Of a stretch of 64,000 nt of DNA, positions 1 to 11,274 are shown piece after piece (position 1 is the stretch's first letter; every line of letters starts with the position of its first letter). Under the pieces are notes generated by a model. The model searched no databases, was not told the origin of the DNA, and saw nothing but the letters and a program-made list of their open reading frames with translations. The DNA lies in NCBI GenBank assembly GCA_965153455.1, contig OZ234500.1, forward strand, positions 2,976,001 to 3,040,000, written 5' to 3'. The position numbers and the translations under genes are program-made. The DNA is from Sphagnum compactum (Eukaryota; Bryophyta; Sphagnopsida; Sphagnales).

Positions 1-1090
1 GGAGAGTTGTTGTTTTCCAAAATTGTCCATGCTGAAGTGACTGCAATAAGGGCAAGATAGGGAAAGTAGGAGTGTTTTGTTGTTTATGTGTAATGCAGTG
101 CTTATCTCGATGGGACTTTCAGTGGAGGAAGATGGAACTGTGGTTAAGGTGGAGCTACCTCAAGAGGTGCGATGGTTGCTGGTGTTCAGGATTTAAGGGG
201 CAAAAGATAAGCTAAGAAAGAAAATTTCTGCATCATAGATGGGGTGTTCTCTTGGATGTTTTCACTGACTGTTGCTGTTCTTCTTCCGCTGCACCAGTTG
301 TTGTTGGTGAGAGACATAGCAAATGTTGTACTCAAGATTTTATATAATGGGTTGAAGTTGAGAAGTGATGAAGATTTCAGGAGATCTGAACTGTAGGAAT
401 AGTGCATGTAGACCACTGTAGAACCATGCATTTGATGTAGGTTCATGTTGGAAACTAGAGTTTCTCGGGTTGAGATTCCATTGAACATGAAGATATGAGA
501 AACCTTCATTAGTTGAGGGTATCTTAGAGATTGGGCAAAATTACAGGTAAAACTAGACTTCGCCAAATCTGCAAGAGACAAAACTTGAGACCAAGTCTGA
601 CACACGAATCTGCACTATGCCCTAGTGGTTTTTTTTAACAAACCTCATATTGACTGGGTTAAGCAATATGCACTGTTTGAAAGCAATACGAGAGTGTAAA
701 GGTTTTCTGTGCTGCCAATGAAGAATCCTGAACCATGCATTACATAGTTGAAGGGTGGATTCTAGCAGCTCAATGGATCCAACGAACAATGAGTGCTCTG
801 ATCTCAGCAAGACCTTGATTCGAGTCAAATTAGGTTAATTAGCAAAAATAGGATGGACTTTAGATGTTGAATGTAGTAAATTTGTGTTTACAGAATTCTG
901 CAGAGTGGTTCATTAAAGATTTCGTGTACCAGGAGAGAGTCGCACATCTAAAGGGCTTTTGAGTCATAATAGATAAAAGATTAACACCAAAATTTGTAGG
1001 TTTGCTATTGTAGAATTCATGCAGATCCTCTTATACAGATGATATAGTCATCGGCTTCTTTTGGGTACACTACACTTTGGGAGTTATTGA
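1..1090. other. Left edge, no recognised gene
   Basis: Composition is less AT-rich than the next kilobases. A 139-codon minus-strand frame (186-605) and a 68-codon one (622-828) exist, but their products resemble no family I know and they have no plausible splice partners. Possibly transposon-derived. Confidence 0.3.
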
Positions 1091-1094
1091 TTAT

Positions 1095-1330
1095 TGAACC
1101 ATGTTTTCAATGAAAACTAAATAAAATCGAAGCTGAAAACTGTATTGGAATTTGGGGGTATTCTTGGTGTTGTTGGAAAGCTCTCAATGAGTTAGATTTA
1201 GTAGAGTTTATTTCACAATTTTTCAGAGCTAAGGTGTGGAAGATAATTGATCTTGGGGTTGATTTTGTTGCTAGCAATTCAAACAAATTGCAAAATTTGG
1301 GTTTGGAACGAGAAATCAATCGAGCCTTCA
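1095..1330 (-). repeat. Dispersed repeat family 2, copy A
   Basis: The minus strand is similar to the plus strand at 54440-54650: both read AAATAAA-TC-ACTAAATC, then CAACACCAA, ATTCCAAT, TTTTCAGCT and TTTTATTT in order. The conceptual products share INSTKS and FSA words, so the source may have been coding, but no family is recognised. Confidence 0.6.
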
Positions 1331-1339
1331 ATGTGTTCA

Positions 1340-4300
1340 CACTTGGGCCAACAGCATAGGTATGCTAGTGAAAGAACAAAATGTTTTTAAAAATATGAGC
1401 ATATGCCAAAGTTGCCATGAGACTACAATATATGTATGTGAAAATTTGTGGCTTACAACTAATTGATATCATTTGAGTTCATTGTTTAACATTTACACCC
1501 CTGATTTCACACTTCCTTACACAAAATTAACCTCATTATTGCACTTTGCCATAGCCACCAGGACCCAACCATTTCACACCATATACCCAAGATTACTATT
1601 TCATTCAAAAAACACAAGTGTTGTTGTGCAAGGATAGGGAATAGAAGTGTGAGGCAATTAGTGTGCGATAAATTAGGGAATTGTAGTGATTGGTCCCTTT
1701 GCCCTTATTGCAAGGAAAATATGCAATGGTTGTGAAGACGAAGTCCAACGTTGTGTTTTGGCAATGACCCAATTTTATATTCATTCTTTGGTTTGCAAAG
1801 GAGAATGATAGGTGGACAAGAAGGCCTATCTCCAAACACGAGAAATGAAAATGAAGTTATAAGTTGTAAGCTTGAAAATGTCTTAAAAAGGGATGGATTA
1901 GAAGAACATAACTTGCTATCTTGCATCACTCAAGCCACATGAAGGATGCTTAAAAAAATTGACTTAAGAACCTATGACTATTAAACCCAAAGTGCATGCC
2001 TACTACTAGCTTGAACTAGCCTAGTACCATAGAAACTTAACAAATTTGGCACTAATTAAATGATTTTTAAACGACTGAATTTTCTAAAAATGTGTTGCAT
2101 GAAATGTCAAATTTTCAGAATTTGGTAATGGCATGCAAGTCCAAGTCTCATTGACTTTCAAATTAGCCATGTCACACAAAGAAATGAAACATCGGCCATT
2201 TGGGGAGGTATTTGATGTTGAGAATCATTGTTTCTTAGTTCCCCTAGGCAAATAATTGATCCTCATCTTGATTGTCCTCACTTAACCACTAGCTTGAGAG
2301 ACTTTTGTGAAAATTCCCAATAGATAGTTCAAGGGTAACCTTGTTTATTTTCTTGTAAAAAAAGTAACTAATTATGAAAAAGAAATTATATTGTAATACC
2401 TTGTTCACTTTCACACATGTTTTCTGAATAAATGATTAACTTTGAAGATTTCATTTTGACAAATGTTACATTCCCAATTATTCCATCAAATTTCTTGTTT
2501 CCCTTTAGAAAAAATATTTTTGACAAAAAACATGTTTTGAAAATTTTAATTTTTTTGAAAATCATATGATTAATTTTGAATTAGCCCAAGTATTACAATA
2601 TTATTCACAAGGTGAACATGGATGGTAAATTTGTTATTATTTCATAAAGTTATGGGGGTAGTTTTATGTCAAGGGCATATTGGACTTTATTAGCAAACAA
2701 AGAATTCATGTAAAGGCACATGCAAATTACAAGAACCAAAAAATGTAATAAATCATTGAAGTGCATTAGAATGAATGAAAAATGATTCCTTTTTTCATTC
2801 ACATTAAAAATATAAATGATTTTGTACTGCAGATTGAAGACATTGAAAAATTATTAACATGTAATGTGCTAAAATGTATTTAACTTTTTATTATTATTCG
2901 ATGTACTAAGGAGCCAAATCCATTTAAGTACTATAGTAATCGATTTATAAGCATAAAAATGAAATATTGAACTCAAACTTGTACATCATGTTGTTCCCTT
3001 GATTTGCAATCATTTCAATGATCAAAATGTGAATATAAAATTTTAAACTTTGATATATGATAATTCATATTATGACATTTAAATTCCATGGCCAAACAAC
3101 AAAAACCATAATTTACCAATATTCTCATTTCTAGATAACTTAGATAAATACATTTGCACTTGAATACTAGCTTTTAGCATATAGTGGTAAGATATCCTTA
3201 ACTTACATTATTACTTAATTGAAATTTTCCTCCACCAGATATGTGCAAGAATGTACTATGCCAGGGAATTAAAAATGGCAATTAGGCATCCAAATGATAA
3301 AAACATTAAAAAAAATCAATTGTCATCACTAGTGACCACAACTTAGTCATGTAATTTTCTAAAGTGCATGGGGAAATTTCAAATTATGTGCACACATAAT
3401 TGATCAATTTTTATTATGGTAGTGTTGGGGTTATTCCAATTGTGATGTTTATCAATTTGTTACCACTTTTTGCATGCACTTGCACCATCATTCAATGGTG
3501 TTCCCGTTGAGTTACTAATTAGATGGTGATCAACATCTATGTACCTTTTTTTATGAATATTTTGTTATGCTAGATGTTTTCCATAGTGTGGCATCAAAGG
3601 CAACCTTTGTGCCAATGTAATCAACTTGGTCTTGATCAGAAACCCAAATTGTCATGTAAATTTATGTCTCCCTTTTGGCATGTTGAAGTATACTACATAG
3701 CCATTTGCCCAAATTGGAGGACATGATTCACTTGCCTCTTCAATTGTCCAACACCCATTCACCTTTGTTAGTTGTTTTGGTTCAAGTAAGTACAAGAGTT
3801 TGTGCCAAATCTTGAAATTGTTGGAAAGAACCATTATGAACCTAATCAAATCATTATCTATCACTCCAACACAAGCACTTGTGCTTTCAAGTAAAACAAA
3901 ACCGACATTGGATGATAACATGTGTTCTCCATTCCTTGTAGTAAATATAAGTTATCGTTGTTATTCCACAAGTTCCATGATAACAATTCTTAAAATCATC
4001 AGTGTTTAGTCCTTGACAAGTCAAGTTAAATTTTCTCAAATGTTGGTAGAAGTGAAGTATCTACCAAGGACCAAGGTTACATGGTGCAAGTCTTGACTAG
4101 ATTTAGCAACAATCCATTATCCACTTCGACTCATATACACAACAAATTTTTGCATTTCCTTTTTCTAGTTAACATGAAGTCTATGCCCGTAATCAATAAT
4201 GACCCAAATAAACACTTGCTATCACATAATATAGTTACCAACTTAAACACAATGGACACTCACAATTCAAAATTTTCAATCATAGTTGCACCAATTGAAG

Positions 4301-4515
4301 GATTTGGAAATTTATAATAATCATCAATAATGACGTGCTAATCAATAATATTATCATAAAATTATAACTAATCATCAGTGAGTCTGTAAATGGATAAAAC
4401 AGTTATTTTTATTGCATATAAATGACATATTAAAAATATATAACACATTTCAGTTCTAATTGATGAATTTCAAAAGTTTTGTGATTGCAAATTTGAGTTT
4501 TGGTTGGGAGCTTAA
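1340..4515. other. AT-rich intergenic DNA
   Basis: Frames are short and unrecognised. No repeat structure stands out by eye beyond A/T homopolymers. Confidence 0.5.
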
Positions 4516-4519
4516 AATC

Positions 4520-4680
4520 AGTGTTGGGTGGGTCCTTACTCCTTACTTCTATGAAGAACTTCTGGTTCCAGTAATACAAAATAAATTAGAACAACTATCT
4601 TGGTCCTAGTTCTGGTTCCGCACATAAATGGAACTGGACTGGAACTGGGAACCCTTGAACTAAGACTAAATTAGAGGATT
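4520..4680 (+). repeat. Dispersed repeat with CAGTGTTGGGTGGGTCC end (possible hAT-type MITE)
   Basis: It starts CAGTGTTGGGTGGGTCC, then ACTTCTATGAAGAACTTCTG and several GGTTCC/GGAACT words. Similar ends on the minus strand occur near 8578 (TTGTTGGGTGGTTCGCACTT), 30527 (GTGTTTGGTGGTTACACTTT) and 42535 (GTGTTGGTCGGGTGCCACTT). The CAGTG start suits hAT elements, but a matching far end and 8-bp duplication were not found. Confidence 0.35.
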
Positions 4681-4978
4681 TTTAGAACCTTGAAGGATTT
4701 CATCCTTGTGATGATATCCTTGCATTATTATGGGTTTTCATTATCTTCAGCATTCTTCCATTTGTTATATACAAGTTAGGCTAAACATCCTTATCTTCTT
4801 TGGTAGTTGAGATTATACTGTGGCTGACCAGGCATCTCCAAAGGGCTGGAAAACCCTAATTTCTAGTTCTAAGCATGTGACTTGTGGACCCCAATTGCCA
4901 CACAATATGTGTTTTATTTCTGATATCAAGCATAAAGGTCCTCGGGAAAAATCACAAAGTGATGCTGATGATGATGAT

Positions 4979-5470
4979 CATGTGCACTGCCGTTAGGCTA
5001 CTAGGAATAAGCTCTTGGAGCTTCCAGCAATGACAGTGTTTATGGGCAAAACAAAATTGAGCTCTTCAGCGCCACATTTTCTATTACAAATTCATTTGAG
5101 TGAATTTCATGAATTTGAGTACAAAATGAGTGAAATGTTCAGTGAATTGGGCCTATACTTCCTTGTAGCACGCACACAAATTGGAATGAAATTTCAGTGA
5201 ATTGGGCCCATATTTCTTTGTAGTAGCACGCACACCAATTCGAGTTTCCCAAATATGGCAAGCTCATGATCATCATCATGTGCACTGCCATTAGGCTACT
5301 AGGAATAAGCCTTGGAGCTTCCTCCAGTGATGACTGTGTTTCTGGGTAAAAGAAATTTCAGCTCTTCATTGCCACAATGAATTACAATTACAAATTCATG
5401 TGAGTGAAATGTTCAGTGAATTGGGCCTATGTTTCCTGGCAGCAAACACACCCATTCAAGTTTCCTGAGT
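4979..5470 (+). repeat. Tandem duplication of about 298 bp with an inner duplication
   Basis: CATGTGCACTGCC-TTAGGCTACTAGGAATAAGC occurs from 4979 and again from 5277. GAGTGAAATGTTCAGTGAATTGGGCC occurs at about 5128 and 5402. A shorter inner copy (TTTCAGTGAATTGGGCC, then TAGCACGCACAC) lies at about 5190-5245. Copies differ by indels, so the event is not recent. No convincing protein is encoded. Confidence 0.85.
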
Positions 5471-5479
5471 GATGAGAAC

Positions 5480-8400
5480 CAGGAAGTAGATTGCAAGAAG
5501 GCCCATGCAGTCTGTAGTGGCAAATCCTGTCACCCTCAACTACTATCCAACAATAACCCCCCAATGTGATATTAAGGACCCTGGAGCTTATCTTCTTGTG
5601 AGCTCTGTGGGAGTATCTGGCAGCAGATCCAATGGTGGGTGATGAGCCCAAGGTTCCATGGATGATGGCAGTTTGCACAAAGCTTGAGAAAAGGTCAGTT
5701 GTAGCCACTTGTGTATTGTGTTCATGCTTTACATGACTCAGATCTGTGATTTGTAGCTTGAAAACTTGCTGCTTAATACATCAAAGGGACCATGTTGGTC
5801 TGGCACACAGGGCTGCACTATCTATCAACATAAGTATCCAGGACACTATCTAGGCGGGCATGACCTGGATTGTTTTTTAATCATGATATCTGACAGGTGC
5901 CATCTGGGTACCTGATGGGTATCAGGGTAATGTGGGCATTTTGAAAAGCAGAATGCCCACCTCTACTTATGGAAATGCTTTGCTTGCTCTGATGTCCAAT
6001 TACAGCATATAAGGTGCCCTGCATTTACACTGCCACAAAGTGCGGATGGTTTTATGACTTGACAAGGGCTCAACTCTCAGAACCAACAATTTCAAGTTGT
6101 AATGGGTTCAGGGTTTAACCATCTCTTTCCAGCTAGGTTTAGTTCTTCATGCAAGAGATCCATGGTAAACCTTTCCATTGAGTAGTAGCTGCACCTTCAG
6201 CTTTGGAAGGTCCAGCTGCAAGTTTCCATTGGCATGGAATTCTAAAGTTGAAGGTTCAGCTAGGGGTCCTTTCCATTAGCACCCTGAATGCCATGCTGAA
6301 GGTGCGGGCTAGGGGTGCACCTTGCAAGTCTTGCAAAACTGAAATGCAAATCTGGAACATCTGAAGCCAAAAGCTGGAAGTCTGATGCAATCCATGAATC
6401 ATCAAAATCCATTAAATTTTGATTGCAAATTTTGTAAACATTAGCCAAATTTCCATTGCATTCCATCATAGAATCATTTATATCCATGGAACGTGTTAGA
6501 ATCCACGAGTAGTTAAAGTCAGATTGAATCCCATTACAACCAAGTGATGTGTAATGATCCATGATTGGGCAAAATGCTATTATAATTTGTAACTCTTTTC
6601 ATTCATTAAACATATCACATTCCAAGATTGGCCAAAAGTTCAATGGCAATCCATAATGGAAATATTGTCCAAAACAACTTGGCCATGAGCCTCTCATGGC
6701 CATATATTTATTCACTTTATCTGATCAAGCAATATTTATTAGGGTGAAGAATGGATTTGGTCACACTTGTTGAGTACAATTTGTGCCATTTGAAAAAGAA
6801 TTCCAAAATTTGTTTCATCCTTGACTTGATGTTTATAATAAGAGGTCAAACTTACAAAATACCTTCATTCTTGCAAGCTTTACAACGTCTTGTTTTTGTG
6901 TAGTAAACAATGGGTTCAATCCTTTTACTTAGAAGCACTTGTTTGTTTCAAATTATTTTTGTGATTATCCTTCATATTAGGTTCAACAATCTTTTGATCT
7001 TCTCAATCATTCAAATTATGTTGTATTCAAATTCCCAACAAAAGCATGGTGGATTATACAAATATGCTTATCAAGAATGGTGTGCAATGAAAACATATTA
7101 CATTATATTTTAAGGCAACATTTGATTGGACCATTACTTGTTGAGCAACCAACATTTGGACTTGATGAATTTTTTCATAAATGTGATTTTTAAAAAAAAA
7201 ACCATATTGTATTTGTGAAAGCAAAAAGCCCAAAAATCAAGTGATTACAAGTTCAGTAAGCCATCAAGAAATGTTATATTTGATCACATATAACCAACCC
7301 AATTATCTTAGAGATGATCAGGTCAAACCTAGCCTAGGCAACTCTGCATGCCCCCATCTACCAAAATGTTAATGGAGTAGCCACCATCCAAATGGAAGTA
7401 GTGGCCTACATACTGAAAAGTTAGATGTAATTGTAATCACAATTTACTGTCAAAAGGTTTATTCTTTTAAAACTTGCATAGATGATGAATATATCCATGT
7501 TCTATGATTAACACAAAAGCTTTTTTAAAAATATATATTCAATGTCATTTTTGCATAAAATTGGACACAAAGAAAAACCACTAGCAACAATGGGAGACCT
7601 TTTTGCAACATGATGGAAATGTTCAATTTTTTTTTCAAAACCATTCAATTTACTATATATTGAATAGGATTGTGAAGTTTAGGAAAATTGATGTAGCACC
7701 TTCATGATATTGAAAAAATAGAAGGAAAGATTAATGTTCGGGATTCACATAAGATTCCCTCACCACTAGCTAGTGGTTCAACATGATCAAAATCCCTTAA
7801 TGAAGATGTAATTGTTGATCAAAATTTAAAAACAATTATGGAAACCCTATTGTAGGAGAAATTCAAGAGGAGGATGCAATGCAACAATTAAAGATCTCAT
7901 TGAGGGCTTCATAGAGAATCTTTGACTACTTGAAGAGCTCCATTCACCACAAACCCTCTCATAAATGATAATATGTGGATGAATAGACAAGTTTCTCCAA
8001 CGATGGAACCAACATATAATATCCCCCAAGAAGTTAATGTAACAAATATGCCATGTTTTTCACAAAGACTTCCCATATCATCTACTTCAATGCCGCCTTC
8101 TTTATTGCAAGCAACATGAAGCGAGGAATCAATCTTAACGATGATGTCAACATTGAAAGAACTAAGAGTGTATAAGACCATATGCAAGCACGCTCCTCTT
8201 TCACACCAATACATGAATCGAGAGATCTCTATGGGATATGTCTTCTCCCCACCTCCTACTACCTCTTGGTGGTTAGTTTTTGTTATTCACCTTCAGGTGT
8301 TTTGTACAAGCATCGAGGTGTGTATTTGTTACTCTCTTAACTGATAAAGCAATTTTCAGCTAAGTGGGTGATGCCCATGATCTCTTTCCAGGAGGTCTTG

Positions 8401-9290
8401 GGATCGAACCTTCTTGAGACAATAACCAAGTGAACGCCAACTATACTTTATTGGGATTTCTGAAAACCAACTAATTCTCTAAAACTGGAAAAAATTTCTT
8501 AAAGAACTGAGGTGATTCTTGAAATTTGTTCTAAGAACCAGAACCGTGGATTCCCAGAAGAAGTGCGAACCACCCAACAATGGAGCAAACCCAATTTGTA
8601 ATAAATGATCTTCTGCACATTCTGCCTTCCTCACAAAACCGAATTCCTTCTTACTTCAAGAGTCTCCATGTGAACACTAGATTCCACTTCTATTCAACCC
8701 TGACCCAGTGACTCCTTTTCACAACCATATTGACTCTGTGGGGTGTATGGAGGGTATGGGCTTCAGCTATGAAAGGGTGGTAGGTAGGTTATGTCTACCT
8801 AACGATTGGTTGTGGGGTCAGGGACATGCTATGACAGAGAGACCCCATTTCCCAGATAAAACTTAAACTCAATCACATGCTAGATTCGGAACTGATCTAA
8901 GAGAAGAAGCTTGTTAAATTATCATCACATTGCGTTCCAGATCACAGTGGTGTAGCCAGCGAGCTACCAATCTTTCTTCATCAGAGAATTTTATGCTTCA
9001 ACAATACATGCCTTCCTTCCTTTTTTTCTTTGTAGACATGATGCATAATATTCTTCTGAATGCAGCAAGTAGACATCATCACACTGTCTTTCACCTGACA
9101 GCTTGCTTATTGCAGAGAGAGTTCCAAGTGTTAGAGGATGGTGTATTAAGTTAAAGGTAGAACTTTGTGAACATTTAACTACTTTAACTCTTCTGATGAT
9201 TTGTGCAGTTTTTCTTTGATCATCTATTCACCAAGGTCCAATATATTTCAGCTGGAAGCAACCCTCCCAAAATGGGAGATTAAGCCATCT
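5480..9290. other. Intergenic DNA without a recognised gene
   Basis: A 101-codon minus-strand frame (7909-8214) and a 100-codon one (6260-6562) match nothing known to me. About 8460-8580 looks like a minus-strand copy of the repeat at 4520. The rest shows nothing. Confidence 0.45.
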
Positions 9291-9299
9291 TGAATCTTA

Positions 9300-9635
9300 G
9301 GGCGACTTTAGATGAGGTTCCAAGGTCCAAGGACCAATGAATTCAAGCAATCTTATTGGTCAAAAGCTTTAAATTGGTTCCAAGGCCATTGGACGAGGGT
9401 CCAAGACCAAAAAGTGGCAAATTGAGGCTACACCCACATGGCACCTGTTTTGGAGGGGAAATCAATTGGTTCGGACCAAAAAACAGTGCAAAAAGGAGAG
9501 CTCCTGATTTGGAGAACCAAGAATCAATCAGGCTAGGGACCAAGGTACAGTCCAACTCAAGGATTCAATTTGCTTCAAATCAGTCCAAATTGGTTCCTAG
9601 GAAATTGGACCCTGGATCCTCATCTAAAGTGATCC
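9300..9635. mobile_element. Tourist-like (PIF/Harbinger) MITE, 336 bp
   Basis: The ends are inverted repeats: GGGCGACTTTAGATGAGG at the left and, on the other strand, GGATCACTTTAGATGAGG at the right, with similarity continuing through GTTCCAAGGTCC / GATCCAGGGTCC. TTA flanks both ends (9297-9299 and 9636-9638), the three-base target duplication of PIF/Harbinger elements. The interior is rich in GGTCCAA and TTGGTTCC words. The frames across it (both strands, up to 104 codons) match nothing and are not called as genes. Confidence 0.8.
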
Positions 9636-9739
9636 TTAGTTTTCTTTTGGCAAGCCTTTGCATTTTTTGACCTGAAAAATATGATTTTGACACATACGAA
9701 GGACTTATGTGAAAAAAATGGCCCTATTTAAATTCGACC

Positions 9740-9900
9740 GATTTTTACAACAGGTTCCAGCAGGTAGCTGAAATATAATTAGATTCTTAAATTTTGCTAC
9801 TTTCACATCTGGTCTATAGCCAAATTTGGCTAAAACTTCTTGTCGATAATCGCCAGTTTGGCGACTTCACAAAATTGAAACAAAGAAAAAAACCTTGACT
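9740..9900 (+). repeat. Dispersed repeat family 1, copy A
   Basis: It is centred on the 16-bp palindrome TAGCCAAATTTGGCTA (9817-9832), preceded by GCTACTTTCACATCTGG and followed by ACTTCTTGTCG and TTCACAAAATTGAA. Related copies are at 29440-29590 (same strand) and 40880-41040 (opposite strand). Edges are uncertain. Confidence 0.7.
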
Positions 9901-10013
9901 TGAATGCAAGCAAGCAAAGGATTGGAACTCTTGCCTATGAACTTTCAATGGATTTGTTGGATTATATAACTAACAGTATCCCACTCACCAACCATAACTG
10001 GATTTTAAAGACA

Positions 10014-10072
10014 AATTAATTCACAAACTTTTAATGTGCAGTGGGTAGCAATTAAAAGTTTGTGAATTAATT
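10014..10072. repeat. Perfect hairpin: 22-bp stem, 15-nt loop
   Basis: The arms 10014-10035 and 10051-10072 are exact reverse complements (core TCACAAACTTTTAAT), around the loop GTGCAGTGGGTAGCA. The stem is AT-rich. It could be the end of a foldback element or a recent inverted duplication. No transcript evidence is available. Confidence 0.95.
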
Positions 10073-10079
10073 AAAACTC

Positions 10080-11239
10080 TTTTGATCTTCAACTGGCCTC
10101 ATTTATTTTTCTGTACTTAATAATGGAAGGAGCTCTGAATAATATAATCCCTTTGCTGAGAAGTGAAGAGAGGAAACCTTGGAGAAAGTCTAGTTACCTA
10201 CATAAAAAGCCAGGATTTTGCTAAGAAGACCTTCACGAAGACCCCACTACTACCTATGAGAAGAAAATCCATATAAAATCATCTCTCTTGGATTCATGAA
10301 TTCTTGAAAAATCAAATGTGAACAATTGACCCTTCTTAGAGTCATTCTAAAAGGGTAAAAATTCTGTCTTCAACAGTTGTAACGAGCTAGTGTTGAGCAG
10401 TTCTTACCCATTTGTTTTGATTTTTTTCTCATATAGTTCTAAAGAATCAACTCAGTTTTTCCCCAACAAGAAAAGGGTTTTCTGAGAACCTCTCAAGGTA
10501 TCAAGGTTTTTATTTTCTGAATACAATAATTATTCTATAGTTTAAATATTGTAAAATTTATTGAACTGAAATTTTATGAAATTAATTGAATTGAATATAT
10601 GTTCAATTAATGAAATACACTTAGCATTTTGAAATTAAAGAACACTATAAGTTTCAATGTAATCATGAAACTAAACTATGAATTGAATTAAATAATTGTA
10701 TTAATGGTGTATACTTGTAATCAATTTTATTATGAAATTTCTTATTTATGTAATAAACTTATAATGTGAAGTAGTTTTTTTTTTTTTAAATTATATATTT
10801 TGTGATATCAATTTTTAGCATCATTCAATTTGAAGTATTAATCAAATGGCAGAGGCTTTAGGTTGTGGTTTGATCATGTTGTGAACATGATGTCATTAGG
10901 GTGATATGTCATGGATTCAACGAACTTTCAACAATTAGTTTGAGAAAATAAATATTTTTTAAAGAAATGTGGACATTGGCATTATGAATCAAATGTAATT
11001 GTGTTTTGGACTTATTAATAGTTCAATCCAAAAAATTGAAAAACTATATACATATATGTCATTATTATATTTATTTATTTTAAATTAAATATTTCCATGT
11101 CAACTAATGGTTTTAGTCATCTTAGCCAAAATGGATGTGTGCATGTCATTAAAAACTTTATCAAAATAAACATTAATAAGAACTTGGTCAAGGTTTTAAG
11201 CTAAATGATTGGTACGTTTTGTTTGAGCCATTTTTCTCC

Positions 11240-11274
<35 letters not shown>

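Noticed and set aside
9356-9670. 104-codon frame
   Set aside because: It lies almost entirely inside the Tourist-like MITE and has no family resemblance.
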